64,000 nucleotides of DNA, taken from NCBI RefSeq assembly GCF_001307315.1, contig NZ_LGUC01000001.1, positions 620,001 through 684,000 on the forward strand. The letters run 5' to 3'. Source of the DNA: Halolamina pelagica. GTDB taxonomy: Archaea; Halobacteriota; Halobacteria; Halobacteriales; Haloferacaceae. The notes under the pieces are model-generated. The model worked only from the letters and a program-made list of their open reading frames with translations, was not told the DNA's origin and searched no databases. Both the position numbers and the translations under genes were made by a program. Below, in pieces: positions 17,585-26,229 of this stretch (the stretch's first letter is position 1; every line of letters starts with the position of its first letter).

Positions 17585-18492
17585 ATGGCTATCGGCGACG
17601 TGACCGCGGTCGAAGGAGCCGAGAACGTCCACTACGTCGACACCGGGATGTACGACGTGCCCGAGTACGGCTCGGTGTACGTCATCGACGGCGAGCGCAC
17701 CGCCGTCGTCGACTCCGGCACCGGCGGCGACTACGAGCGGATCGCCGACGCACTGGACGAACTGGGGATCGACAGTCTGGACGCGGTGGTGCTCACGCAC
17801 GTCCACCTCGACCACGCCGGCGGCGCCGGCCACCTGCTTGCGGCCCACCCGGACGCACAGGCGTACATCCACGAGCGCGGCGCGCGACACCTGATCGAGC
17901 CGGACCGCCTCGTCGCCGGCACCAAGGACGCGGTCGGCGACCAGTGGCAGTACTACGCCGAACCCGAGCCGATCCCGGACGAACGAGTCACCCGCCTCGC
18001 GGACGGCGACGCGGTGGATCTCGGCGACCGCACGCTCGTCGCCCACGAGGCACCGGGGCACGCGCCCCACCAGCACGTGTTCCACGACGCCGACGCGGGG
18101 ATCGTCTACACCGGCGACGCCGCGGGGCTGTACATCCCCTCCGTGGACACGATCCGGGAGACGACGCCGCCGCCGCAGTTCGACCTAGACCAGGCCCGGC
18201 GGGACGTGTCGACCATCGCGGACCTCGAACCGGAGATCCTGGCGTTCTCGCACTTCGGCCCGCGGGCGTTCGACGAGGCGTTCCTGAACGGCTACAAGCG
18301 CACGCTGATGGAGTGGGTCGAGGCGGTTCGGCGCAAGCGGGCGGAGCTGGGCGACGACGACGCGGTGATCGAGCACTTCGTCGACCACGCCGACGAGATG
18401 GCCGGCGCCGAGGTGTGGGGCGAGCGGAAGGCCGCGGCGGAGGCGCGGCTGAATACGCGGGGGTGTTGGCGTATTTGGGGGCGAAGGAGTAG
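17585..18492 (+). CDS. MBL fold metallo-hydrolase, one C-terminal frameshift
   Basis: Metallo-beta-lactamase fold enzyme, about 302 residues. Metal ligands: THVHLDHAGG, EAPGHAPHQHV, YTGDAAGLYIP and AFSHFGPR near the end. The substrate is not predictable; glyoxalase II-like or lactonase-like roles are possible. ATG 17585 starts MAIGDVTAVEGAENVHYVDTG. In the last 15 codons the frame slips at the G run 18459-18463; one extra G gives GVLAYLGAKE and a stop at 18490-18492. The 199-bp gap before the gene holds no other feature I can see. Confidence 0.83.
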
Positions 18493-18522
18493 AGTGGGCT
18501 AGGTAGCACCGCACTGCGGTGT

Positions 18523-19061
18523 CTACCCTTGTGCCTTGATGACGATACCGCCGCCCGAGAGGTCGACGCCGCCCGTGGTGTCGATTCGGACGCCGACAGC
18601 CATCGAGTCGCCAGGGGAGATCCCGGGGCCAGTGTATCCTTCGTCCCAGTTGGGGTAGGAGTCCAAAGCGTCGCCGTACGGGTAGAAGTCCCACTTCTCC
18701 GGGTGTGAGAGAGCGGTCTTGTCGATGCCCAGTCGGACGAACTGCGTCCCGCTGTTCGTGATCCGGAACACGTAGTCGAACCGCGAGACTGCGTCGTCGT
18801 TGATGCCGTTGCCCCCACATCCGCCGACTCATCGAAGTTCAGTACTAACTGATCGGTACTCCCTTCGTCGGCGTCGGTGGCGTACTCCCCGTTCTCGAGA
18901 TTGTTCGGTGCGGTGAGACCGAGTAGTGCACTGCTGTCGTCGGCGACACTCACTGAGAGTGAGCGGTTCGCACTCACACTGGTGAACGCCCCCGTCCCGA
19001 TCCCGGCCGCCCCAGCGGCGGTGAGTGATCCGAGCCCTGCGATGAATTTGCGTCGTTGCAT
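18523..19061 (-). CDS. DUF1102-like Tat-exported protein, array member 1, one frameshift
   Basis: About 179 residues when repaired. It starts with a Tat signal (MQRRKFIAGLGSLTAAGA) then GAFTSVSANRSLSVSVADD, shared with the other four members. The core motif is FDYVFRITNSGTQFVRL and the late motif VGVRIDTTGG. The frame breaks at plus-strand C 18812-18816; one extra base joins FDESADVGG to NGINDDAVSRF. Expected to be a secreted beta-sandwich protein. It has its own promoter with the 30-bp element at 19102-19131. Its first 26 residues nearly match member 5, while the DNA differs at third positions. Function unknown. Confidence 0.72.
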
Positions 19062-19101
19062 TGGGAATCGAGCCTCGTCAGTATCTAGACAGTGTGGGGT
19101 G

Positions 19102-19131
19102 GTAGTATTGACCGGGCTGACGTAGTTCAGC
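19102..19131 (-). promoter_or_regulatory. Shared promoter/operator element upstream of array member 1
   Basis: A 30-bp block that is nearly identical to 23867-23896, upstream of member 5. On the minus strand it reads as an inverted repeat GCTGA-N6-TCAGC followed about 9 nt later by CAATACTAC, a TATA-like box. The repeat sits where archaeal activators bind, just upstream of BRE/TATA. About 40 nt separate the box from the start codon, leaving a short 5' leader. Confidence 0.55.
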
Positions 19132-19276
19132 ATCACCTTGTCAACCCACGCAGCCTATCTGGGGAACCCTGTGTACTTGTTCAACACGGCTACGGCGTCC
19201 GGATCAGGCTCAAGATCATCCGCCAGTGGACCACGGTGGAGTAACTGTGGTACGGAACCGGGGTGAGCCGGCCCTA

Positions 19277-19816
19277 CTAAGTGGGCGATTCTGCGCTCGC
19301 GTGGATCGTCACCGTTCCTGAGAGCGAGTCGACGTCGCCGGCGCCGGCGCCGGAGGCGGTCGTGTCGACCTCGACGCCGATCTTCATGTGCCCGCCAGCG
19401 GCGAGCCCGATCTTCGCGTTCGACGGGCCGTCGAGGCTGTTCGAGTCCGGGTCGAACCGGTAGAACGTCACACCCGGGAGGTCGTGCTCGAACCAGATAT
19501 TCACGGCCTGCGTGCCGCGGTTGACCAGTTTGAACACCTGATCGAACTGGGACACCGAATCGTGATTGACACCCTCTCCACCGACCTCGGTCTTGTCGAA
19601 GTCGAGGATCAGTTGTCCGTCCTCGTAGGACGCGAACGCGTCGTTCGTCGAGGACCTCAGCCCCGGGTCGAACATCAGGAACGCGCTGCTGTCGTCGGCG
19701 ACCTCGACGGCGACGGCCCGGTCGGCCGAGACGCTGGTGAACGCACCCGTTCCGACGGCGACGGCGCTCGTCGCCGCGAGCGATCCGACGCCGGTGAGCA
19801 GCGTGCGTCGTTTCAT
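19277..19816 (-). CDS. DUF1102-like Tat-exported protein, array member 2
   Basis: An intact 179-residue protein. Tat signal MKRRTLLTGVGSLAATSAV, then GAFTSVSADRAVAVEVADD. Core motif FDQVFKLVNRGTQAVNIWF; late motif IGVEVDTTAS. No transmembrane anchor after the signal and no cell-wall sorting motif at the C-terminus (HASAESPT). A GGAGGG Shine-Dalgarno lies about 8 nt before ATG, unlike the leaderless neighbours. The leader contains the 30-bp repeat shared with member 3. Function unknown; part of a secreted family array. Confidence 0.75.
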   Translation of the reverse strand: MKRRTLLTGVGSLAATSAVAVGTGAFTSVSADRAVAVEVADDSSAFLMFDPGLRSSTNDAFASYEDGQLILDFDKTEVGGEGVNHDSVSQFDQVFKLVNRGTQAVNIWFEHDLPGVTFYRFDPDSNSLDGPSNAKIGLAAGGHMKIGVEVDTTASGAGAGDVDSLSGTVTIHASAESPT

Positions 19817-19830
19817 ATTGGTCCCTCCGT

Positions 19831-19860
19831 GGGAAACCCACCAGCGGAGTCGAACCGCCG
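19831..19860 (-). repeat. Leader repeat copy A (T-arm-like hairpin)
   Basis: Thirty bases that match 22431-22460 at 29 positions. On the minus strand it forms a hairpin GGCGG-TTCGACT-CCGCT, then GTGGG-TTT-CCCAC continuing to 19826, just upstream of the Shine-Dalgarno of member 2. A further perfect hairpin CCCCG-ATAG-CGGGG (19888-19901) lies upstream, between members 3 and 2, and could be a processing or termination signal. Confidence 0.55.
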
Positions 19861-19937
19861 TGGCGGGGCGTCGATACCCCTCGGCTCCCCGCTATCGGGG
19901 ATACTGTGCACCAGCGTGGGCTACCGTCGTCAGTCCA

Positions 19938-22415
19938 TCACTGGACGGCATCTGGGTTCTCCGGCGGTGTCGGTGCTTCCCCACCGGACTCGTCCGACTC
20001 GCCCGTTCCGAACGAGGACGCAGTGAACCCCGGCGTTCCATTAGTGTTCCAGTCCGGTCCGGGGGCAGTCGACCAGGGGTCGGCGTCGACCGATCCTTCG
20101 GTTCCAGTGGTGTTGCTTCCCTCCCCGGGTCCGGCCTCGCTTCCCCACCAGTTGCCTGTCGCTTCCACTTCCCCACTCCCTTCGTTCGCGACCCCAACGA
20201 CGTTCCCGACGATGTCGTTTTTCGTGACCGTCACTGTATTGGCGTCGGTACCGGCCAGGAAGACGCCGTCGTCGTTGTCCTCGATCGTGTTCTCCTTGAT
20301 CTCCACCTCGGCCCCGGAGAAGTGGGCGACCCCAGACCCGCCCTCATCTTCGAACTCGTTTCCAGTTATGCTGTTTCCGCGAATTTCCGCGTCGGTCCCG
20401 ACGACGCCGATTCCGACCGCACCGCTGCCGGATGCGCCGTCGAAGGTACTGCCACGGACTGTTGGTGTCGCCCCACCGAACTCGTTGCGCCCGCTGACGA
20501 TCGCGCCGTAGAACGAGTAGTTCTCGACGGCGAGGTTCTCCATAACGACGTTCTCTGCGGAGGGTACGAACACACCGTTCGTCACGTCGCTAACTGTCAC
20601 ATCACGGATGGTCACGTCAGGCTCGAACGCCGCGAGCCCGTACCCGAACACTTCGCCCGTCACCTCGAAGCCCTCGAACGTGACGCCGGGGTCGAGAATC
20701 TGGACCCAGCCATCGATTGTCGGCGTCCCGCGGCCGACGATGCTCACGTCCGCCAACGGCGCCGACGCAGGGTCCGTGCCGGCGTCCTGCGACCCAATCT
20801 GGAGTCCGGGTTTCTCGCCGTACGCATCTGCACCATACGTCCCGGGAGCAACATCGATACGAGCACCGGTCGCCGACACATCGAGTGCCGACGAAATTGT
20901 CGGGAGGATGGCTTGCTGATACGGAGTCGCGGACTCGGGCCTGAGTGAGTTCGGCTTGACCGCGTCCGTCGCTGCCGCCTCCCCGAAGTCGTTGTTATCG
21001 AGTACGTCCGACAGCCCGACGTTCCCCGTCACGTCTGCCAAGTGGATGTCCGAACCATCGAACGTGTTTCCGCTGAACGTCGTCGCTCCCGCAGCGGCTT
21101 TGACCTCCACGCCGAGCTCTGCATCCGTGATCGTGTTCCCCTCGAACGCGAGGTTCGAGCCGTCCGTCTCCACACCGAGGCCGACGCCGAGGTACGGGCC
21201 GTCGTCTGACTCGATCGGTCCGATACCGTTTTTCCGGACCGTTACGTCCGCAGGGTCCTCGTCGTGGTTTCCGGTCCCTCGAACCGTCACCCCGAACCCG
21301 TACGACGTGACACCTTCACCGATTCCGGAGAGGGTGTTGCCCGTGATCGTCGCACCGTCGACGTTGCCCTGAACGCTGACCCCGGCGACCCCGCCTTGGT
21401 CCGCGTTCCGGAGGCTTCGAACCTCGTTGTTCGTCACTACGACGTTCGACACGGAGTCGTCAGCACTGCCACCGAAGATGTTTATTCCGTCGACACCGTA
21501 GAAGCCGCCCTCCGGATCGTCCCGCTCGAAGCCGTCGACGAGATTGTTCCTGACGTTCACATCGTCCGCGCTGCCGCTCACTCTGATCGCCTCGGACTCG
21601 GACGTCGATCCCGCCGCGGGCGGTGAGACAGTGAACCCATCGAGCGTGGTTCCGTCGCTGCTGGCGACGACACGGCCCTTAATCGTGGCTTGCCTCTGCT
21701 CGGTCGTTCTGAGTGTCAGGCCGGATTTGTTGACCTCGACGTTCTCTTCGTACGTTCCAGGCTCGACGAACACCGTCGTCCCGTCTACATCGTCGATGGC
21801 AGCCTGAATCGACCCGTACTCGCCGTCGTCTGGATCCTCACTTACGACTGCGGCGTCTTCACCGGTCGGATCCGTCGGACTAGAACTGCTCGGAACGTCG
21901 ACATTCGCGGTAAGCGTCGCCGTCAGGTTCTGGGTGTCGATAGAACTCAGAACTGAGGTGTCGACGTACACGCCCACCTCTACCGTCTCGCCGACCGGCA
22001 GCGTGACGACCTCGTTCGTCCCGTCGTTCAGTTTGCGGTCGGAATTGCTTCCGGGATAGAACCAGATGTTGTCGTCGTCCAGACTCCCGCCGCTAAAGTT
22101 CGCCCAGACGTAGACGGGCTGGGTCCCCTGATTCGTGATTCGGAATACGTCGTCGAACTCGTAGGTGGAGTTGAGTCCCAGCCCGTCGCCACCGGCGTTG
22201 CTGTCGGAGAAATCCAGTTCGATCTGGTCGTTGTTTATCGAGGCGAACTCGCCGTTGGCGGTGCTGCTCGCGTCCATCGCGAGGAACGCGTTCGCGTCCC
22301 CCGCTACGGAAACACTGACACTTCGGTCGGCAGAAACGCTCGTGAACGCCCCCGTTCCGACCGCCCCGGCGCCGCTAAGTGCTCCGATCCCTGCGATGAA
22401 TTTGCGTCGGTCCAT
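19938..22415 (-). CDS. DUF1102-like domain fused to two beta-helix regions, array member 3
   Basis: An intact 825-residue exported protein. Residues 1-30 are a Tat signal (MDRRKFIAGIGALSGAGAV). Residues 31-175 match the array family: GAFTSVSADRSVSVSVAGD, FDDVFRITNQGTQPVYVWA, VGVYVDTSVL. After a Ser/Pro linker, residues 190-480 form a first right-handed beta-helix (VFVEPGTYEENVEVNKSGL; repeated NNxV/GNTxxG turns). Residues 495-770 form a second (IDVAPGTYGADAYG; GNWWGSEAGPG). The acidic tail has no sorting signal. Beta-helices often bind or cleave polysaccharide; no catalytic residues are evident. Could be an adhesive or capping subunit of the array. Confidence 0.78.
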   Translation of the reverse strand: MDRRKFIAGIGALSGAGAVGTGAFTSVSADRSVSVSVAGDANAFLAMDASSTANGEFASINNDQIELDFSDSNAGGDGLGLNSTYEFDDVFRITNQGTQPVYVWANFSGGSLDDDNIWFYPGSNSDRKLNDGTNEVVTLPVGETVEVGVYVDTSVLSSIDTQNLTATLTANVDVPSSSSPTDPTGEDAAVVSEDPDDGEYGSIQAAIDDVDGTTVFVEPGTYEENVEVNKSGLTLRTTEQRQATIKGRVVASSDGTTLDGFTVSPPAAGSTSESEAIRVSGSADDVNVRNNLVDGFERDDPEGGFYGVDGINIFGGSADDSVSNVVVTNNEVRSLRNADQGGVAGVSVQGNVDGATITGNTLSGIGEGVTSYGFGVTVRGTGNHDEDPADVTVRKNGIGPIESDDGPYLGVGLGVETDGSNLAFEGNTITDAELGVEVKAAAGATTFSGNTFDGSDIHLADVTGNVGLSDVLDNNDFGEAAATDAVKPNSLRPESATPYQQAILPTISSALDVSATGARIDVAPGTYGADAYGEKPGLQIGSQDAGTDPASAPLADVSIVGRGTPTIDGWVQILDPGVTFEGFEVTGEVFGYGLAAFEPDVTIRDVTVSDVTNGVFVPSAENVVMENLAVENYSFYGAIVSGRNEFGGATPTVRGSTFDGASGSGAVGIGVVGTDAEIRGNSITGNEFEDEGGSGVAHFSGAEVEIKENTIEDNDDGVFLAGTDANTVTVTKNDIVGNVVGVANEGSGEVEATGNWWGSEAGPGEGSNTTGTEGSVDADPWSTAPGPDWNTNGTPGFTASSFGTGESDESGGEAPTPPENPDAVQ

Positions 22416-22430
22416 AGTTGACCCCTTTGC

Positions 22431-22477
22431 GGGAAACCCACCGGCGGAGTCGAACCGCCGAACGGCCGGAGTGGGTT
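22431..22477 (-). repeat. Leader repeat copy B, folding like a tRNA acceptor/T-arm
   Basis: Bases 22431-22460 match the leader of member 2 at 29 of 30 positions. On the minus strand the 5' strand ACCCACT pairs with GGTGGGT, stacked directly on GGCGG-TTCGACT-CCGCC. This is a 12-bp helix with a loop that fits the tRNA T-loop pattern TTCRANY, but without D or anticodon arms. It fills nearly the whole 66-bp gap between members 4 and 3. Copy A lacks the acceptor-like 5' strand. It may be a regulatory leader hairpin or a tRNA-derived remnant. Confidence 0.45.
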
Positions 22478-22481
22478 AGAA

Positions 22482-23060
22482 TCAGTCGCCTGCCGCGACA
22501 GCCGTGATCGTGAGCGTCACATCGTACTCCGTCTCTCGCACTGGAACGCCGTGGGTGTCGACCTCCAGCCCACAGAGCAGTCTATTCGCGGTTGGGAGCG
22601 TTGCCGAGGGACTATTTTTTGTGAGGAGATTCCCTGTTTCTACGTTGTACATCGTTACTTCGGGAACCCCACTCGTATCGGACTGCGTACTGTATACCTG
22701 GACTGGCTGCGTACCGAGGTTTTCAACGGCGAAGAGCCCACTCGTTTCAGCCCCCGCATCTTGGCCGAAACGGTATACTGAATCCGTCCCGAGCCCCTGC
22801 GGGTTAGTCGGATCTTGGGATGGGTATTCGTCTTCGTCGTCTCCAGGGAGCGTGAACTCCAACTGAGACGGTGTTCCGTCTAGTTCGGAACGCTCCCCTG
22901 CTCCAATCTGTGTAAGTCCGAGCAGCGATTCATAGTCCGCTGCGGTCTGGACTGACACCGTGCGGCGCGCGCTGACGCTCGTGAACGCACCCGATCCCAC
23001 GGCGAGTACGCTACCCGCCGTGAGGCTGCCGAGGCCAGCCATGAGGGTGCGTCGTTTCAT
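22482..23060 (-). CDS. DUF1102-like Tat-exported protein, array member 4
   Basis: An intact 192-residue protein and the most divergent member. Tat signal MKRRTLMAGLGSLTAGSVLA, then GAFTSVSARRTVSVQTAAD. Core motif SGLFAVENLGTQPVQVYST; late motif CGLEVDTHGV. It contains a lone Cys in the late strand. ATG 23060 is 23 bp after the stop of member 5, with an AGGAG Shine-Dalgarno, so the two are co-transcribed. Composition is less GC-rich than the surrounding core genes. Function unknown. Confidence 0.72.
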   Translation of the reverse strand: MKRRTLMAGLGSLTAGSVLAVGSGAFTSVSARRTVSVQTAADYESLLGLTQIGAGERSELDGTPSQLEFTLPGDDEDEYPSQDPTNPQGLGTDSVYRFGQDAGAETSGLFAVENLGTQPVQVYSTQSDTSGVPEVTMYNVETGNLLTKNSPSATLPTANRLLCGLEVDTHGVPVRETEYDVTLTITAVAAGD

Positions 23061-23083
23061 TGTTTTCTCCTAGGTAGGTTGTC

Positions 23084-23800
23084 TTACGTACCGCTTCCCG
23101 AGCCGTCTCCCGTGTAACTGTCCGGGACGCGGGTCGCATCGGCAACGATCTCTATCGTCTCGCTGATGGAGGAGGTATTATCGACGGTGCTGTCCGTGGA
23201 GACGTACAGACCGAAGTCGAATGACTCACCAGGCTCGAGGACGTATTCCTCGAGCGAGTCATCATCGTCGCTACCTACCCCACTCCAAGTGGGGCCTTTA
23301 TCTCCTCCCGTAAGGGAGATCTGATCGTCCTCAACACCTGCGGCGAGCGAGCCAGTGTTGGTGTAGTCTCCGTTAGGTCGATTGGAGGCCTGCGGGTCGA
23401 TCGTGATCCCGGAACCTGACCAAGTAAGGTTGCTGTCACTGATACTGTCAGGATCAACGTAGACGACTGCTGCCTGCGTTCCCTGGTTTACCACTTTAAA
23501 CAGGTCGTTGATCTGCGTCGTTGCGTTAGCGTTGACACCCGATCCAGTGGTACCCGCAGCACTGTCGATGTTGATGCTGAGTTTACCGTTGTTCCAGCTC
23601 AGGTAGTCCGCATTCTCCGACTCATTCGTTCCATCGTCGTCCGGATCCGGAGTCAGGGCCAGTAGGGCATCAGTGTCGTCCGCTACGGAGACACTAACAC
23701 TACGGTTCGCCTGCACAGTCGTGAACGCGCCCGTACCAATGCCCGCCGCGCCAGCAGCGGTCAGCGATCCCAGACCAGCGATGAACTTGCGTCGTTCCAT
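23084..23800 (-). CDS. DUF1102-like Tat-exported protein, array member 5 (promoter-proximal)
   Basis: An intact 238-residue protein at the head of the array. Tat signal MERRKFIAGLGSLTAAGA, then GAFTTVQANRSVSVSVADD. Core motif INDLFKVVNQGTQAAVVYV; late motif FGLYVSTDSTVD. About 55 residues of extra acidic loop lie between these (NRPNGDYTNTGSLAAGVEDD...). The C-terminus is GDGSGSGT, with no anchor. A GGAGG Shine-Dalgarno lies 8 nt before ATG 23800, and the shared operator/TATA block lies about 65 nt upstream. Function unknown. Confidence 0.73.
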   Translation of the reverse strand: MERRKFIAGLGSLTAAGAAGIGTGAFTTVQANRSVSVSVADDTDALLALTPDPDDDGTNESENADYLSWNNGKLSINIDSAAGTTGSGVNANATTQINDLFKVVNQGTQAAVVYVDPDSISDSNLTWSGSGITIDPQASNRPNGDYTNTGSLAAGVEDDQISLTGGDKGPTWSGVGSDDDDSLEEYVLEPGESFDFGLYVSTDSTVDNTSSISETIEIVADATRVPDSYTGDGSGSGT

Positions 23801-23866
23801 TGTTGTATTCCTCCGCGCCCCGAACTCCCTCGGGAACGCTTCACTTGACACATACCCCCTTTGTAA

Positions 23867-23896
23867 GTAGTATTGAGTCGGCTGACACGGTTCAGC
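23867..23896 (-). promoter_or_regulatory. Shared promoter/operator element upstream of array member 5
   Basis: Second copy of the 30-bp element. GTAGTATTGA and GGCTGAC...GTTCAGC are identical in both copies on the plus strand, while the spacer bases differ, as expected of a protein-binding site. On the minus strand the inverted repeat GCTGA-N6-TCAGC precedes the TATA-like CAATACTAC. It would drive members 5 and 4 and perhaps the whole array. Confidence 0.55.
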
Positions 23897-24170
23897 CCGA
23901 ACCAGTTGGATAGACGAAACGTCTCCGGCCCGGCCTGAGAACCGCCCGCGAACCCACAGCCCCGGTCTGACACCGCCTCAAGCGGCTCTTGAGATACCCA
24001 CTGAAACCGGTTTCGTCGGTCGTTTTTCCCGCGAACCCGCCAATCGAGAACCAACCCTGAACAACTGCCCTCGCGTTGCCGAATCGGCGTCGACGCCCGC
24101 CGAATCAACCCCGAGCAACACCCCCGTTGTGTACGGAACTTTATGGTCGTTCCCGACACAGCCCCGACTC
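23897..24170 (+). promoter_or_regulatory. Intergenic region with acyl-CoA ligase promoter
   Basis: No gene is supported between the array and the ligase. CTTTAT at 24139-24144 lies about 28 nt before ATG 24171 and is the likely TATA box. The remaining sequence has no hairpin or repeat that I can defend. Confidence 0.4.
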
Positions 24171-26142
24171 ATGGATATCCGCGACGCCGAACGGGGGTTC
24201 GACCACCCCGTCATCGAGGACGACACGCTGCCGGCGATGTTCGAGGCCAGCGCCGAGCGCAACGCCGACGAGGTGGCCCAGCGCTACAAGGGGGGATCTA
24301 CGACCGCTCGCTGGTCGCCGAAGGCGCCATCCCCGAGGCGCCAGCGGGCGACTACGCCGACCTGCGCTACGAGGAGACCCGCGAGATCGTGCGCAACCTC
24401 GCGGCGGGCTTCCGCGAGCTCGGCATCGAGGCCGGCGACCGCGTGGGGCTGTTCGCCAACACCCGGATGGAGTGGGCCCAGGCCGACTTCGGCGTGCTCG
24501 CCGCCGGCGGCGTGGTCAACACCGTCTACAGCGGCTCCTCGGAGCGCCAGACCGAGTACCTGCTGGGCGACGCCGGCGCCGACGGCGTCGTCGTCGAGAA
24601 CGGCGACCTGCTGCGGAAAGTGCTGAACGTCGAGGACGAGCTCGACCTCTCCTTCGTCGTCGTGATGGACGAGCCCGCCGACGGCAGCGGCGCCGCGGCG
24701 GCGGTCCGGGACCGCGACGACGTGCTGACGCTGGGCGACCTCCACGACCGCGGCGCCGCGGCGTTCGACGAGGACGCCTACGAGGGCTGGCTCGACGAGC
24801 GCGATCCCGACGACCTCGCGAGCCTCGTCTACACCTCCGGCACCACCGGCCAGCCGAAGGGCGTGAAGCTCACCCACCGCAACTTCCGGTCGAACGTGAA
24901 CCAGTGCTACCGGCGCTTCGGCCCGCGGCCCGACCGCGACCCGGAGATGCCGACGACCGACACCGACACGGTCGCGCTCTCCTTCCTCCCCCTTGCGCAC
25001 GTGTTCGAGCGGCTCTCGGGGCACTTCCTCATGTTCGCCTCGGGGGCGACGATCGCCTACGCCGAGAGCCCGGACACGCTGCGGGAGGACTTCAAGCTCG
25101 TCAGGCCGACGACGTTCACGAGCGTCCCGCGCGTGTACGAGAAGCTGTACGCCGCCGTGCGCGAGCAGGCCAGCGAGTCGCCGATCAAACAGCGGATCTT
25201 CGAGTGGGCCGTCGACGTGGCCCGGGAGTACGAGCGGACCGAGAACCCCGGCACGCTACTCTCGCTGAAACACGACGTGGGCGACAAGCTGGTCTACTCG
25301 AGCGTCCGCGAGGCGCTGGGCGACAACGTCGACTTCTTCGTCTCCGGCGGCGGCAGCCTCTCGGAGGACCTCTGCCGGCTGTTCCACGGGATGGGGATCC
25401 CGATCCTCGAGGGGTACGGGCTCACGGAGACCGCGCCGGTGCTGAGCGTCAACCCCATCGAGGATCCCAAACCCGGCACGATCGGCCCGCCGGTCGTCGA
25501 CGTGGAGATGGACCTCGACGAGTCCATCGGCGTGATGGGCGACGATATCCAGGGCGACACCGGGGAGCTGCTCGTCCGTGGCCCCAACGTCACCGACGGC
25601 TACTGGGAGAAGCCCGAGGAGACCGCCGACGCGTTCGAGGCGGCCGACGACGGCGGCGACCCGTGGTTCCGGACGGGCGACGTGGTCGAGATCCGGCCCG
25701 ACGGCTACATCGCGTTCCGCGAGCGGGCGAAACAGCTGCTGAAGCTCTCGACGGGGAAGATGGTGCCGCCGGGCCCCATCGAGGACGCCTTCGCCGACAA
25801 CGAGCTGATCGAGCAGGCGATGGTCGTCGGCGACGCCCGGAAGTTCGTCGGCGCGCTGATCGTCCCGGCGTTCGACGCAGTCCGGGCGTGGGGGAGCGTG
25901 AAGGGTACGAACTCCCCGCGGACGACGACGAACTCTGTCACGACGACCGCGTACGCGACCGGATTCAGGCGGAGGTCGAGGCGATCAACGAGGAGTTCGA
26001 GAGCCACGAACAGATCAAGCAGTTCCGACTCGTGCCCGAGGAGTTCACGCCCGAGAACGACCTACTGACGCCGACGATGAAGAAGAAACGCCGGAAGATC
26101 CTGGATCGCTGGAGCGACGAGGTCGAGAACCTCTACGAGTAA
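24171..26142 (+). CDS. Long-chain acyl-CoA ligase (AMP-binding), two frameshifts
   Basis: Activates fatty acids to acyl-CoA through an acyl-AMP. About 657 residues when repaired. Motifs: P-loop YTSGTTGQPKGVKLTHRN, LPLAHVFER, GYGLTETAPVLS, WFRTGDVVEI and the late LKLSTGKMV hinge. The frame breaks at the G run 24290-24295 (YKGG|IYDRSLV) and again at 25890-25894 (VRAWG|EREGYELPADD); each is healed by one G. ATG 24171 starts MDIRDAERGFDHPVIEDD. It resembles FadD/FACL-type enzymes with a long linker. It stands alone, with a thiolase 8 kb away. Confidence 0.88.
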
Positions 26143-26229
26143 CCGGCCGCGGTAGCCACGTTTAAGCCGACCCCACCGATTCCTTCGAACGTGAGGGCGA
26201 ACAGAATCGTCGAAGCCGGGGTGCTGTAG

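Noticed and set aside
22435-22477. A complete tRNA gene in the array leader
   Set aside because: Only acceptor-like and T-arm-like helices are present; there is no room for D and anticodon arms in 47 bases.
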